The position numbers and the translations under genes are program-made. From positions 124,001 to 188,000 of the forward strand of contig NZ_JAGEPF010000016.1 in assembly GCF_017573465.1 (NCBI RefSeq): a stretch of 64,000 nucleotides of DNA. Reading direction: 5' to 3'. Below are positions 20,964 through 29,702 of this stretch, piece by piece (position 1 is the stretch's first letter; each line of letters begins with the position of its first letter). This DNA is from Actinomadura violacea (GTDB taxonomy: Bacteria; Actinomycetota; Actinomycetes; Streptosporangiales; Streptosporangiaceae). The notes beneath the pieces were generated by a model. That model was not told where the DNA came from, did not search any database, and worked only from the letters and a program-made list of their open reading frames with translations.

Positions 20964-21980
20964 ATGCGCACACTGACGCGGCGTCTGGCCGCCACCGGCG
21001 CGCTCGTCCTCGGTCTCGCCCTGACCGCGGCGTGCGGCGGCGACGACGAGCCCGCCAAGGCATCCTCCGGCGGCGCGGCCGGATCGTTCCCGGTCACGAT
21101 CACCGGCAAGCTCGGCAGCGCCACCGTCGAGTCCGCGCCGAAGCGGATCGTCGCGCTCGGCGAGGTCGACCAGGACGCGCTGCTCGCGCTCGGCGTCCAG
21201 CCGGTCGGGATGGTCGAGCTCACCGGGATCCAGAAGGACGGCCTCGCCCCCTGGAGCGCCCCGAAGGTGACCGGCGACAAGCCCGCGCTGCTCACGGCCG
21301 GCGACTCCGGCTTCGACCTGGAGAAGATCGCCGCGCTGCGGCCCGACCTGATCCTCGCCGGCGGCGACTTCACCATCGACAAGGAGTACGGCAAGCTCTC
21401 CAAGCTCGCGCCGACCGTCGCCTACCAGACCGGGCCCGCCGAGGACTCCTGGCAGCAGATCACCCGGCAGGTCGCCAAGGCCGTCGGCCGCTCCGCGGAC
21501 GGCGAGAAGGTCGTCGCCGCGGCCGAAGCGAAGATCGCGTCGGTGAAGACCGCCCACCCCGAGCTCCAGGGCAAGGGCTTCGCGCTGACCAGCGTGTTCC
21601 CCAGCGGCAACATCGGCGTGATGAAGTCGAAGGACGACACCAGCGTGAAACTGTTCGAGCAGTTCGGCATGGTGCTGCCCGACAAGCTGAGCAAGCTGCC
21701 CGGCGACGGGTTCGCCGCCGAGCTGAGCATGGAGAAGCTGCCGGTCCTCGACACCGACGTCCTGCTCAGCCACTACAACGACGACCCCGCGACGCAGAAG
21801 AAGTTCGAGGAGAACAAGCTGTTCTCGGGCCTTCCGGTCGTCAAGCGCGGCTCCTACGTCCGCCTCGACCTGAAGTCGTTCTGGCCGCTGCGGACCCCGA
21901 CCGCCCTGTCGGTCCCGTACGTCGTCGACCAGGTCGTCCCGCAGATCGCCAAGGCGGCGGCCACGGCGAAGGCGGCCTGA
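20964..21980 (+). CDS. Ferric-siderophore-binding lipoprotein (FecB/FhuD class)
   Basis: 338 residues with a lipoprotein signal: arginine-rich start, hydrophobic core, then LALTAAC with Cys24 as the lipidated residue, followed by the acidic linker GGDDEP. The mature part has the periplasmic-binding-protein fold marks [36 protein letters not shown] and [12 protein letters not shown]. It would capture the extracellular ferric siderophore and hand it to a FecCD permease such as the partial one at the left window edge. Its stop codon overlaps the next start (TGATG), so it is coupled to the ornithine hydroxylase gene. Firm for the family; the ligand is inferred from the iron box and neighbours. 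Confidence 0.92.
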   Translation: MRTLTRRLAATGALVLGLALTAACGGDDEPAKASSGGAAGSFPVTITGKLGSATVESAPKRIVALGEVDQDALLALGVQPVGMVELTGIQKDGLAPWSAPKVTGDKPALLTAGDSGFDLEKIAALRPDLILAGGDFTIDKEYGKLSKLAPTVAYQTGPAEDSWQQITRQVAKAVGRSADGEKVVAAAEAKIASVKTAHPELQGKGFALTSVFPSGNIGVMKSKDDTSVKLFEQFGMVLPDKLSKLPGDGFAAELSMEKLPVLDTDVLLSHYNDDPATQKKFEENKLFSGLPVVKRGSYVRLDLKSFWPLRTPTALSVPYVVDQVVPQIAKAAATAKAA

Positions 21981-23281
21981 TGCCGGACGATCTGACGGCG
22001 CAGGAGCCGCACCCGCCCGTCCGCGACGTCGTCGGCATCGGGTTCGGCCCGTCCAACCTCGCCCTGGCCGTCGCGCTGGAGGAGGCGCACCCGTCGGCGG
22101 ACGCCGTGTTCTTCGAGAAGCAGACCGCGTTCGGCTGGCACCGCGGCATGCTCATCGACGGCGCCACGATGCAGGTCCACTTCCTCAAGGACCTGGCGAC
22201 GCTGCGCAACCCCGCCAGCCCCTACTCGTTCCTGTCCTACCTGCACGCCAAGGGCCGCCTCGTCGACTTCGTCAACCACAAGACGATGTTCCCGACGCGG
22301 GTCGAGTTCCACGACTACCTCGAATGGGCCGCCGCCGCGTTCGCCGGACGGGTCCGGTACGGGGCGGAGGTCGTCGCGCTGCGCGAGCACGACGCGTCGA
22401 CGCTGGAGGTCGTCGTCCGCCGCGACGACGAGCTGGAGACCCACCTCGCCCGCAACGTCGTGATCGGCGCGGGCCTCGACCCTGTGCTGCCCGCCGGCGT
22501 CCGGCAGGGGGAGCGGATCTGGCACACCGAGGAGCTGCTGACCCGGCTGGACGCGCGGCCCGGCTGGGAGCCGCGCCGGCTCGTCGTGGTCGGCGCCGGG
22601 CAGAGCGCCGCCGAGGCCGTCGAGTACCTGCACCGCCGCCACCCTTCGGCGGAGGTCTGCGCGGTCTTCTCCCGCTACGGCTACTCGCCCGCCGACGACA
22701 GCGCGTTCGCCAACCGGATCTTCGACCCCGCCGCCGTCGACCACTACTACGCGGCGCCGGACGAGGTGAAGGAGATGTTGTTCGGCTACTCCCGCAACAC
22801 CAACTACTCCGTCGTGGACCTCGACCTCATCGACGAGCTGTACCGGCGCGCGTACGCCGAGAAGGTCGCCGGCGCCGAACGGCTGCGGATCCTCAACGCC
22901 TCCCGCGTCCTCGACGTCCGCGAGCGGGACGGCGGAGTGCGGGTGCGGGTCGCGTTCCTGCCCACCGGCGAGACGGCGGACCTCGACGCCGACGCCGTCG
23001 TCTACGCCACCGGCTACCGCGAGCGCGACCCGTTCGACCTGCTCGGCGAGGCCGGATCCCGGTGCCGGACCCGCCCGGACGGCCGCCCGGTCATGGAGCG
23101 CGACTACCGCATCGCCACCGAGCCCGGCCGCGAGTGGGGCGTCTACCTGCAGGGGGGCACCGAGCACAGCCACGGCATCGCCTCGTCGCTGCTGTCGATG
23201 ACGGCGGTGCGCACCGGAGAGATCGTCCAGTCCATCGCGCGGCGCTCGGCGCGCCTCGCGAGCGTCCCGCAGGAGGCGTGA
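21980..23281 (+). CDS. L-ornithine N5-monooxygenase (SidA/PvdA/CchB family)
   Basis: 433 residues, close to the usual length. It has the FAD motif [17 protein letters not shown] near the N-terminus, the substrate-loop motif [21 protein letters not shown], the NADPH motif [15 protein letters not shown], and the C-terminal ATGY motif ([15 protein letters not shown]). It oxidises the side-chain amine of ornithine to the hydroxamate precursor N5-hydroxy-Orn before activation by the third A domain of the large NRPS, whose pocket reads as a hydroxy-Orn code. The start ATG at 21980 overlaps the stop of the lipoprotein gene, and the stop overlaps the mbtH start in the same TGATG way. No formyl- or acetyltransferase lies beside it, so the hydroxamate is probably completed by peptide bonds or cyclisation. 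Confidence 0.93.
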   Translation: MPDDLTAQEPHPPVRDVVGIGFGPSNLALAVALEEAHPSADAVFFEKQTAFGWHRGMLIDGATMQVHFLKDLATLRNPASPYSFLSYLHAKGRLVDFVNHKTMFPTRVEFHDYLEWAAAAFAGRVRYGAEVVALREHDASTLEVVVRRDDELETHLARNVVIGAGLDPVLPAGVRQGERIWHTEELLTRLDARPGWEPRRLVVVGAGQSAAEAVEYLHRRHPSAEVCAVFSRYGYSPADDSAFANRIFDPAAVDHYYAAPDEVKEMLFGYSRNTNYSVVDLDLIDELYRRAYAEKVAGAERLRILNASRVLDVRERDGGVRVRVAFLPTGETADLDADAVVYATGYRERDPFDLLGEAGSRCRTRPDGRPVMERDYRIATEPGREWGVYLQGGTEHSHGIASSLLSMTAVRTGEIVQSIARRSARLASVPQEA

Positions 23282-23478
23282 TGACCAACCCGTTCGACGA
23301 CCCGGACGGCACCTTCCTCGTCCTGGTCAACGCCGAGGGGCAGCACTCGCTGTGGCCGGAGTTCGCCAGCGTCCCGTCCGGCTGGACGACGGCGTTCGGC
23401 CCGGGCACCCGGCCCGAATGCCTGGCCTACATCACCGAGAACTGGACGGACCTGCGTCCGCGGAGCCTCACCGCGTGA
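23281..23478 (+). CDS. MbtH-family NRPS accessory protein
   Basis: 65 residues with the complete family signature: [24 protein letters not shown], the P-x-GW core ([10 protein letters not shown]), and [15 protein letters not shown]. MbtH proteins bind adenylation domains and are often needed for their folding or activity. It is translationally coupled to the hydroxylase (TGATG) and is the last gene of the siderophore locus. It probably assists one or more of the four A domains encoded upstream. Confidence 0.96.
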   Translation: MTNPFDDPDGTFLVLVNAEGQHSLWPEFASVPSGWTTAFGPGTRPECLAYITENWTDLRPRSLTA

Positions 23479-23503
23479 CGCGCGGCGCGGGTGATCCATG
23501 ACC

Positions 23504-23535
23504 CGAGGGCGGGCCCGGGGGTGGGCCCGCCCTCG
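23504..23535. terminator. Strong hairpin closing the siderophore locus
   Basis: A 13-bp perfect stem, CGAGGGCGGGCCC / GGGCCCGCCCTCG, with a 6-nt loop. It starts 26 nt after the mbtH stop codon and 29 nt before the stop of the convergent esterase gene. It could serve both directions. Confidence 0.75.
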
Positions 23536-23563
23536 ATCCCGCCCGGAGCGGCCGGCCGCCGGG

Positions 23564-24436
23564 TCAGGCCACCGGTTTCGGCAGCGACGGGCGGCCCGCG
23601 AAGAACTCGCCGATCAGCTTGCTCGCGTAGTCCGGCCATTCGTGGCCGCCCTGCTGCTTGGTGCACAGCGCGACCTCGACGGCTCCCGGCCCGGTGCCCA
23701 CGCAGCCCTCAGGGCCGTCCGGCACGGGCCACGACAAGGCGGGCAGTTTGTCCACCCATCTCCAGAACTCCATCAGTAACTGCACGCCGATGAACGGGAA
23801 GTGCACGTCGGCGTCCATGTTCCCGCCCCCGTCGTAGGGGACGGACGGATCCCATGTCCCGTGGAAGGCCAGCACGGACACCGGGCGCTTCGGTGTGCAG
23901 CCGATGGCGAGCGCGCCCGACACCACGGCTATCCCGGCGATCTTGTCGGCCCGCTCGCACGCGTACCGGTAGGCCATCCCGCCGCCGTTGGAGAACCCGG
24001 TCATGAAGACCCGGCGGCCGTCGGCGACGCCCTGCTTCACCAGGGTGCCGATCAGCTTGTCGAGGAACCCGACGTCGTCGACGCCGGCCCAGCGGGCGAA
24101 CCAGCAGCAGGCGCCCGCGTTCCAGGTCCCGAGCAGCCCGTCGGGGTAGGCGACGATGTAGCGGTCCTTGTCGGCGATCTTGTCGAGGCCGCTCTGGTTC
24201 TCCACGTACGCGGCGTCGTTCAGCCCGCCGTGCAGCGCGACGATCAGCGGGAGCCGCTCGCCGGGCCGGCGGTCCGGCGGCACGTGCAGCAGGTAGGGGC
24301 GGTTCCAGTCGCCCATGGCGATGGTGTGCTCGGTGGTTCCTGGAGCGTTCTGTGCCGCTCCGGCGGGCAGGGGGTGGGCGATGAACGCGGCGAGCAGGGC
24401 CGCCACGATCATCGCCGCCCGCACGGCGATCTTCAT
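23564..24436 (-). CDS. Secreted alpha/beta-hydrolase esterase (PHB depolymerase/feruloyl esterase-like)
   Basis: 290 residues from the ATG at 24436, which gives a clean Sec signal peptide (MKIAVRAAMIVAALLAAFIAHPLPAGAAQ region); a TTG 12 nt upstream is the alternative. The mature part resembles LpqC/polyhydroxybutyrate-depolymerase esterases: PYLLHVPPDRRPGERLPLIVALHG oxyanion region, the nucleophile elbow GFSNGGGMAYRYAC, VSVLAFHGTWDPSVPY carrying the likely acid, and GHEWP carrying the likely His. Several Cys (for example the pair in NAGACCWF) suggest an exported, disulfide-bearing enzyme. It has no iron box and is probably unrelated to the siderophore. The exact ester substrate cannot be read from the sequence. 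Confidence 0.8.
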   Translation of the reverse strand: MKIAVRAAMIVAALLAAFIAHPLPAGAAQNAPGTTEHTIAMGDWNRPYLLHVPPDRRPGERLPLIVALHGGLNDAAYVENQSGLDKIADKDRYIVAYPDGLLGTWNAGACCWFARWAGVDDVGFLDKLIGTLVKQGVADGRRVFMTGFSNGGGMAYRYACERADKIAGIAVVSGALAIGCTPKRPVSVLAFHGTWDPSVPYDGGGNMDADVHFPFIGVQLLMEFWRWVDKLPALSWPVPDGPEGCVGTGPGAVEVALCTKQQGGHEWPDYASKLIGEFFAGRPSLPKPVA

Positions 24437-24476
24437 GGGGTGATCCAACCCCGCCGCCGGGCCGTCCGGCTACGCA

Positions 24477-24516
24477 CCCGGGCGCACAAAAGATCGCGGT
24501 CTTTTGTGCGCCCGGG
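24477..24516. terminator. Terminator downstream of the MarR/MFS operon
   Basis: A 17-bp perfect inverted repeat (left arm 24477-24493, right arm 24500-24516, loop TCGCGG) just beyond the MFS stop at 24534. On the minus strand the right half ends in a C-rich run rather than a T tract, as is common in GC-rich actinobacteria. Confidence 0.8.
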
Positions 24517-24533
24517 GACAGCGTGACGGAGTG

Positions 24534-25802
24534 CTACGAGCCGGATCCGGAACCGGCCTCCGCGGCCTCGGTGACCTCCGCGTCCCGGGCCCCGCCGGCC
24601 GCCTGCGCGTCGACCTCGGCCTGCTCGCGCTCCGCGCGCGAGAGGTCGCGGTGCCCGATCGCGAGCACGCCGATCCCGAGCGCGATCGCGCCGGCGCCGA
24701 CGGCGAACGGGACGTGGATGTTGGCGTGCTCGGCCATCTTGCCCGCCGCGAACGGGGCGAGGCCGCCGCCGATGAACCGGACGAACCCGTACGCGGCGGA
24801 CGCGACCGGGCGCTCCACCGGTGCCACCATCATCACGGCCTGCGTCGTCACCGTGTTGTTCACCCCGATGAACACGCCCGCGACGATCACCGCGACGATC
24901 AGCGTCGCCTGCGAGTTCACGAAGATCGCGATGACCGCCACGTCCACCGCGAACAGCGCCAGGTTGAAGTACAGGGTGCGGGCGAGGCCGAGCCGCCGCT
25001 GCAGCCACGGGGCGCCGAACACCGCGAACACCGCGACGAGCAGCCCCCAGCCGGTGAACACCAGGCCGAGCCGCATCGCGCTCAGGTGCATCGGGAACGG
25101 CGCGTAGCCGAGGACGGTGAAGAAGCCCCAGTTGTAGCAGAGCGCGGTCAGGCTCATCACGAGCAGGCCGCGGTGCCGCAGCGCCTTGATCGGGTCGGCG
25201 ATCGAGGTCTTGCGCGCCGGTTTCGGCTGCGGCCGCACCAGCACGACCGTGGCGATCAGCGCGATCGCCATCAGCACCGCGACGCCGTAGAACGGGCCGC
25301 GCCAGCTGACGGCGCCGAGCAGCCCGCCGAGCAGCGGCCCGACGGCGATGCCGAGGCCGAGCGCGGACTCGTAGGCGATGATCGCGCCGCCGAGCCCGCC
25401 GCTCGCGGACGCGACGATGACGGCCAGGGACGTCGCGATGAACAGCGCGTTCCCGAGGCCCCAGCCGGCCCGGAAGCCGATGATGCCCGAGATGCTGCCG
25501 GACGTCCCGGCGAGCGCGCTGAACACCACGATGAGGGCGAGCCCGGCGATGAGCGTGCGCTTGGCGCCGATCCGGCTGGAGACGAACCCGGTCACCAGCA
25601 TCGCGACGGCCGTGACCACCAGGTAGCTGGTGAACAGCAGGGTGACCTGGCTCGGCGAGGCGTGCAGGTCCGAGGAGATCGCGGGCAGGATCGGGTCGAC
25701 CAGGCCGATGCCCATGAACGACACCACGCACGCGAACGCGACGGCCCACACGGCCTTCGGCTGCTTGAAGGGGCTCTGCGCGCCCGCGGACGGCTGACTC
25801 AT
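24534..25802 (-). CDS. MFS drug/metabolite efflux transporter (DHA1-like)
   Basis: 422 residues, about 12 membrane segments, N-terminal VVSFMGIGLVDPILPAISSDL and loop SSRIGAKRTLIAG, as in 12-TM proton-driven exporters. I choose the ATG at 25802 because it overlaps the MarR stop codon (ATGA), showing translational coupling; a GTG six bases earlier is the alternative. Genes under a MarR regulator in the same operon are typically induced by the compound they export. The substrate is unknown. The C-terminal tail is polar and acidic. Confidence 0.85.
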   Translation of the reverse strand: MSQPSAGAQSPFKQPKAVWAVAFACVVSFMGIGLVDPILPAISSDLHASPSQVTLLFTSYLVVTAVAMLVTGFVSSRIGAKRTLIAGLALIVVFSALAGTSGSISGIIGFRAGWGLGNALFIATSLAVIVASASGGLGGAIIAYESALGLGIAVGPLLGGLLGAVSWRGPFYGVAVLMAIALIATVVLVRPQPKPARKTSIADPIKALRHRGLLVMSLTALCYNWGFFTVLGYAPFPMHLSAMRLGLVFTGWGLLVAVFAVFGAPWLQRRLGLARTLYFNLALFAVDVAVIAIFVNSQATLIVAVIVAGVFIGVNNTVTTQAVMMVAPVERPVASAAYGFVRFIGGGLAPFAAGKMAEHANIHVPFAVGAGAIALGIGVLAIGHRDLSRAEREQAEVDAQAAGGARDAEVTEAAEAGSGSGS

Positions 25803-26266
25803 GCGCACTCTCCGGAAGCAGGGGGTGAGGGGACGCCGGCGGCGGCGCCGGCCAGCCGGTCCAGGGCCGGCAGGGCCGCGGCGATCGCCGCCCGGTCGGA
25901 TGCGGGCAGCCCGGCCAGCAGCCCGGCCAGCCGTTTCGCCTGCCCCGCCCGCCGCCGCGCCAGGTCGTCGCGGCCGGCGGCGGTGAGGTGCACCGCGACG
26001 ACGCGGCGGTCGCCGGGCAGCGCGCGGCGCTCGGCGAGGCCCTGGCGCTCCAGCCGGGACACCACCTGGGTCATCGCGGGCTGGGTGACGCCCTCGAGCC
26101 CGGCCAGCTCCGTCACCCGGCAGGGGCCGCGGCGTTCGAGCGTGGCGAGCGTCGACACCGTCGTCATGGACAGGTCGCGGGGCAGCGACAGCGAGCGCAT
26201 CAGCGAGTAGAGGCGGCCGAGGCCGGCCGCCAGCTCCAGCTCGTCGAGCGGGGACGGCGCATCCAT
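25799..26266 (-). CDS. MarR-family transcriptional regulator
   Basis: 155 residues with the winged-helix core: LSMTTVSTLATLERRGPCRVTELAGLEGVTQPAMTQVVSRLERQGLAERRALPGDRRVVAVHLTAAG in pieces, including the recognition helix TQPAMTQVVSRLE and the wing RRALPGDRRVV. MarR proteins are dimeric repressors released by small ligands. The gene is first in a two-gene operon with an MFS exporter, the standard layout for autoregulated efflux. Its promoter region contains an AT-rich inverted repeat at 26274-26296 that could be its operator. Confidence 0.9.
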   Translation of the reverse strand: MDAPSPLDELELAAGLGRLYSLMRSLSLPRDLSMTTVSTLATLERRGPCRVTELAGLEGVTQPAMTQVVSRLERQGLAERRALPGDRRVVAVHLTAAGRDDLARRRAGQAKRLAGLLAGLPASDRAAIAAALPALDRLAGAAAGVPSPPASGECA

Positions 26267-26273
26267 GTCCCGG

Positions 26274-26296
26274 TTTATATCACTTGCTTCTATAAA
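26274..26296. promoter_or_regulatory. Possible MarR operator/promoter
   Basis: TTTATA and TATAAA separated by 11 nt form an inverted repeat directly upstream of the marR ATG, in a markedly AT-rich patch. The symmetry and position suit an autoregulatory site, but overlap with a -10 element would look similar. Confidence 0.4.
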
Positions 26297-26400
26297 GCGC
26301 CTATAGGTTTGCCTGGCTAGGTTTCCTGTGGGCCGTCGGAAAGCGGCGATCCACCGGCCGGGACGTCCCGGCCGGCGGATCGGCTCGTGCGGTGAGGGGC

Positions 26401-26431
26401 GGTGCGGCGCCGGGCGTCCCGGCGCCGCACC
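26401..26431. terminator. Hairpin downstream of the second MFS gene
   Basis: A 14-bp perfect stem, GGTGCGGCGCCGGG / CCCGGCGCCGCACC, with a 3-nt loop. It lies immediately beyond the stop (26438) of the minus-strand MFS gene. Confidence 0.75.
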
Positions 26432-26437
26432 CGCGGG

Positions 26438-28117
26438 TCAGGTGAGCGCGGCCATCTCCGCGTCGATCGCCTTCTGGTGCGCCTCGGCGTCCTCACGCGC
26501 CTTCCGCGGGCTCCAGCGTCCGCTCATGATGAAGATGAACGGGATGAACACGACCTGGCCGCCGAGCGCCACGTACCACCAGGTCTGCCACTGGCCGGGC
26601 CCGTCCTTGGCGGCCTTCTGCACCTCGGCGCCGTGCTCCTTGAGGATCTTCAGCTGCGGCTGCGCCTTCGCGACCGTCTGCAGGCCGGCGACGCCGACCT
26701 CCTTGGCCGCCTGCGCCTGCAGCGTCGGCGGCGCCTGCCCGGCCGGGTACTTGCCGAGCTCGGCGAAGATCTGCGGATGCGCGGCCGTGATCGCCAGGGC
26801 CTCCTTCGCCTGCACGGACGCGGTCTTCACCTCGGTGCCGTGCTCGACGATCGGCGTCACCGAGTTGACCACCATCGGCACGAACAGCGCCGAGCACGCC
26901 ACGACGATCCGCAGGATCCAGCCCCACACGGCCAGCCCGGTCGCGGTCGCCGCCGGGTTGTGCTTCTCCACGGTCTCGGTGAAGCCCGCCATCCACGGCG
27001 CGTACGCCAGCCCGCCGAAGATCCCGATCCCGACGAACAGCCAGGCGAAGTCGTGGTAGCCGGTCTTCGGCTCCGTCGCCCACGAGGCGAAGATCGCGGT
27101 GCAGACCACCGAGCCGATGCCGCCGACCAGCATCAGCGGCTTGCGGACCCGCAGCCGGTCGGAGAGCAGGCCCGCGAGGACCAGCGCGATCGCGTTCGCC
27201 GCCCAGTACCAGTTGCCGAGCGAGTTGGTGCGCTGCTCGCTGTAGCCGAACGTCGCGGAGAAGTAGACGACGAAGTTGCCGACCGCCGCGTAGTACAGCA
27301 GCAGGTAGACGCTGATCGCGAACGCCGAGCCGATGACGTCCAGCCGCATCATCTGCCGCCAGCTGCCCTTCAGCTGCGCCTCCGGGTCGATGCCGCGGGC
27401 CCGCGCCTCGATCAGCACGCGGTCGCGCATGGACACCATGACCTGGTCGCGCAGCGCGGGGGACAGCTCGCGCAGCCCGAACAGCGCGATGACGAACACC
27501 ACGAGCGCCGCGACGCCCGAGAAGGTCAGCTCGTCCTGCCAGCTGGAGCTGTCGAGCGTCGCGCTGGTCACGGTGGTGACCACGAGGCTGCCGATGACCG
27601 GGCCCATCGTCCAGTAGCCCATGGCGGTGGCGCGGCCGAGCTGCGGGGAGAAGTCGCGGATCAGCGCGGGGGTGGCGACGAGCACGATGCCCTCGATGAG
27701 GCTGAGCACCGCGAACAGCACCAGGTACACGAGCTTGCTCGGCGAGTGCGGCAGCACGAGCACGATCACGCCCGCGACCAGCAGGCCGTACACGACCAGG
27801 TTCGCGCGCCCCCAGCGGTCGGCTAGCCCCGCGAACAGCGACGCGAACGCGCCGATCGCGTTGCCGATGACCGACAGCATGATGAAGTAGCCGAACGTCA
27901 TGCGGTAGTGCTCCATGATGGAGGTCGCCACCGCGTACTGGATGTAGAGCAGGTAGTACAGGACGATCGTGGTGATCACCACGATGCCCAGGTAGAGGTA
28001 GCGGCGTCCCGTCTCCGGGTAGTGCGGCAGGTCCCGCCGCCACAGCCGTGCCGCGAGGCCGGGGGGCGCGTCGGCGCCGGGCGCGACGCCGTCGTTGGTG
28101 GACGATGAAACGGACAT
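26438..28117 (-). CDS. MFS transporter with a large C-terminal extracytoplasmic insertion
   Basis: 559 residues. Twelve predicted membrane segments, with motif A-like loop LADRWGRANL after the second segment and a SDRLRVRKPL loop in the second half, identify a major facilitator. About 85 residues (roughly 430-515) before the last membrane segment are hydrophilic and Ala/Gln/Lys rich, an unusual loop for the superfamily that is likely outside the membrane. It faces the APH-like kinase gene divergently, and the shared intergenic DNA holds two copies of the TetR palindrome. A role in importing a fatty acid-like or other acid substrate for the adjoining acyl-CoA genes is plausible but inferred. 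Confidence 0.8.
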   Translation of the reverse strand: MSVSSSTNDGVAPGADAPPGLAARLWRRDLPHYPETGRRYLYLGIVVITTIVLYYLLYIQYAVATSIMEHYRMTFGYFIMLSVIGNAIGAFASLFAGLADRWGRANLVVYGLLVAGVIVLVLPHSPSKLVYLVLFAVLSLIEGIVLVATPALIRDFSPQLGRATAMGYWTMGPVIGSLVVTTVTSATLDSSSWQDELTFSGVAALVVFVIALFGLRELSPALRDQVMVSMRDRVLIEARARGIDPEAQLKGSWRQMMRLDVIGSAFAISVYLLLYYAAVGNFVVYFSATFGYSEQRTNSLGNWYWAANAIALVLAGLLSDRLRVRKPLMLVGGIGSVVCTAIFASWATEPKTGYHDFAWLFVGIGIFGGLAYAPWMAGFTETVEKHNPAATATGLAVWGWILRIVVACSALFVPMVVNSVTPIVEHGTEVKTASVQAKEALAITAAHPQIFAELGKYPAGQAPPTLQAQAAKEVGVAGLQTVAKAQPQLKILKEHGAEVQKAAKDGPGQWQTWWYVALGGQVVFIPFIFIMSGRWSPRKAREDAEAHQKAIDAEMAALT

Positions 28118-28118
28118 G

Positions 28119-28316
28119 TCAGGGACTCCTCCGGGCGCTGGTCTCCCCCGAGTACCGGTCCTCCTGGAAAGGGTGCGGGCCGGCGGCGCGTTCGCGGCCG
28201 TCCGCCCGCACCGTGCCGGACGGCCCGCAGCGGGTGCCGCCGGCGATGGCGAGTGCCGCGGTGCCGATGCGTCCGCGCGCCCGGTCGCGGGTGGTCCCGG
28301 GGTCGGTGGTCGTCAT
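28119..28316 (-). CDS. Possible small protein upstream of the MFS gene
   Basis: A 65-residue frame starting at ATG 28316, preceded by GAAGGACC, and ending one base before the MFS ATG. It is rich in Arg, Gly and Thr (starts MTTTDPGTTRDRARGRIG) and has no signal peptide, membrane segment or motif that I recognise. In this GC-rich DNA such frames occur by chance. The spacing to the MFS start and a usable ribosome site are the only support. It could equally be untranslated leader. Confidence 0.3.
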   Translation of the reverse strand: MTTTDPGTTRDRARGRIGTAALAIAGGTRCGPSGTVRADGRERAAGPHPFQEDRYSGETSARRSP

Positions 28317-28414
28317 CGGCCGGTCCTTCGCAGGGTGGCGAAGCTCACACCGCTCCGCGTCGTGCCGCAAAAGTAATGCCGCGAACCGAGAATGGCAATG
28401 GGAATCGGCTATTG

Positions 28415-28434
28415 CATACCAACTGGTCGGTATG
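28415..28434. promoter_or_regulatory. TetR-type palindrome, site 1
   Basis: CATACCAACTGGTCGGTATG, two half-sites of the form CATACC-GGTATG. It is in the divergent region between the MFS and APH-like genes and is the first of four related sites at 28415, 28528, 29636 and 32851. Confidence 0.8.
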
Positions 28435-28527
28435 GTGTCATCGGCGCACCGATGCCTGCCTGGTGGGGGCGCGACCCGAGGCCCTCCGGCCTCGGACGGC
28501 GAGGGTTCCCATCTCGTTATCCTGCGC

Positions 28528-28547
28528 CATACCGACCGGACGGTACA
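28528..28547. promoter_or_regulatory. TetR-type palindrome, site 2
   Basis: CATACCGACCGGACGGTACA, 27 nt before the TTG start of the APH-like gene, in the position of its core promoter. One half-site is slightly degenerate. Confidence 0.75.
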
Positions 28548-28574
28548 AGGGCTCGGATCGGCGAGGAGGGTGCA

Positions 28575-29615
28575 TTGCGGGTATTCGAAGACGGGGACGT
28601 CCCGGGGCTGCCGCTGGACCGGTTCCGGCGCTACGCCGAGGAGGCCCGCCCCGGCGCCCTGTGGCCGGCCGGCGCCGGCCCGCTGCGCGCCCGCGTCGTC
28701 GCGGGCGGCCGCTCGAACCTGACCTACGAGGTGACCGACGGGGCTTGCTCCTGGATCGTCCGGCGCCCGCCGCTCGGCCACGTCCTCGCGACGGCGCACG
28801 ACATGTCCCGCGAGTACCGGGTCATGACCGCGCTGGCCGGCACCGCGGTCCCCGTTCCCGCCACGTACCTGCTCTGCGACGACCCGGACGTGATCGGCGC
28901 GCCGTTCTACGTCATGGAGATGGTCCAGGGCACCCCGTACCGCGGGGCGGACGAACTCGCCCCGCTCGGCGAGACGCGGGTCGCGGACATCGCCGGCCGG
29001 ATGATCGACACGCTCGTCGACCTGCACCGCGTCGACCCCGCCGAGGTCGGGCTGGCCGACTTCGGACGGCCGCAGGGTTTCCTCGGCCGCCAGGTGCGCC
29101 GCTGGAAGAAGCAGCTCGACGCCTCCCGCAGCCGCGACCTCGACGGCGCCGCGGAGCTGCACGCGCTGCTGGAGGCGAACATCCCGCCCGAGTCGCCCCC
29201 GGCGATCGTGCACGGCGACTACCGGCTGGACAACCTCCTGGTCGGCGCGGACGACCGGGTCGCGGCCGTCCTGGACTGGGAGATGGCGACGCTCGGCGAC
29301 CCGCTCACCGACCTCGCGCTCCTGCTCGTCTACATGAAGCGGACGGCGCCGTCCCCGGCCCGGGCCGACGCGACGCGGGCGCCGGGCTTCCCGTCACCGG
29401 ACGAGGTCGTGGCCCGGTACGCCGAGCGCAGCGGCCGCGACCTGTCGGCGATCGGCTTCTACGTCGGGCTGGCCTGCTTCAAGCTCGCGGTGATCTCCGA
29501 GGGCATCCACTACCGCTACCTGCACGGCCAGACCGTGGGGGAGGGGTTCGACGCGATCGGCGACGCCGTCGAGCCGCTGCTCCGCTCCGGCCTCGCCGCC
29601 CTCGGGAAAGCCTGA
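28575..29615 (+). CDS. APH-like phosphotransferase (ACAD10-type acyl-CoA pathway kinase)
   Basis: 346 residues. Start at TTG 28575, since GAGGAGGG lies 5 nt upstream and the longer open frame would run through the operator. It has the aminoglycoside-phosphotransferase/kinase fold: GGRSNLTYEV nucleotide-binding loop, IVRRPPLGHVLATAHDMSREYRV, the catalytic HGDYRLDNLLV (Brenner motif HGDxxxxN) and the metal-binding DWEMATLGDP. This branch is the one fused to acyl-CoA dehydrogenase in ACAD10 and encoded near FadE/FadD genes in actinobacteria. It is thought to phosphorylate hydroxy-acyl-CoA rather than antibiotics. The neighbours (MaoC hydratase, acyl-CoA ligase, TetR) agree with lipid or xenobiotic acid catabolism. 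Confidence 0.85.
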   Translation: MRVFEDGDVPGLPLDRFRRYAEEARPGALWPAGAGPLRARVVAGGRSNLTYEVTDGACSWIVRRPPLGHVLATAHDMSREYRVMTALAGTAVPVPATYLLCDDPDVIGAPFYVMEMVQGTPYRGADELAPLGETRVADIAGRMIDTLVDLHRVDPAEVGLADFGRPQGFLGRQVRRWKKQLDASRSRDLDGAAELHALLEANIPPESPPAIVHGDYRLDNLLVGADDRVAAVLDWEMATLGDPLTDLALLLVYMKRTAPSPARADATRAPGFPSPDEVVARYAERSGRDLSAIGFYVGLACFKLAVISEGIHYRYLHGQTVGEGFDAIGDAVEPLLRSGLAALGKA

Positions 29616-29635
29616 TCCGCGCGCCTCTCGCGTTG

Positions 29636-29655
29636 CATACCAACCGGTCGGTATG
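29636..29655. promoter_or_regulatory. TetR-type palindrome, site 3
   Basis: CATACCAACCGGTCGGTATG, the most symmetric of the four copies (9 of 10 half-site pairs match). It lies 47 nt before the MaoC-like start codon. Confidence 0.85.
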
Positions 29656-29702
29656 TTGTCATCGTGGCGTCCACGGAAGCGCCCGGCGGAGGAGGTAACG
29701 CG

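Noticed and set aside
28392-28574. Longer N-terminus for the APH-like kinase (from 28392)
   Set aside because: It would be translated through two operator palindromes, and a good ribosome site precedes the TTG at 28575.
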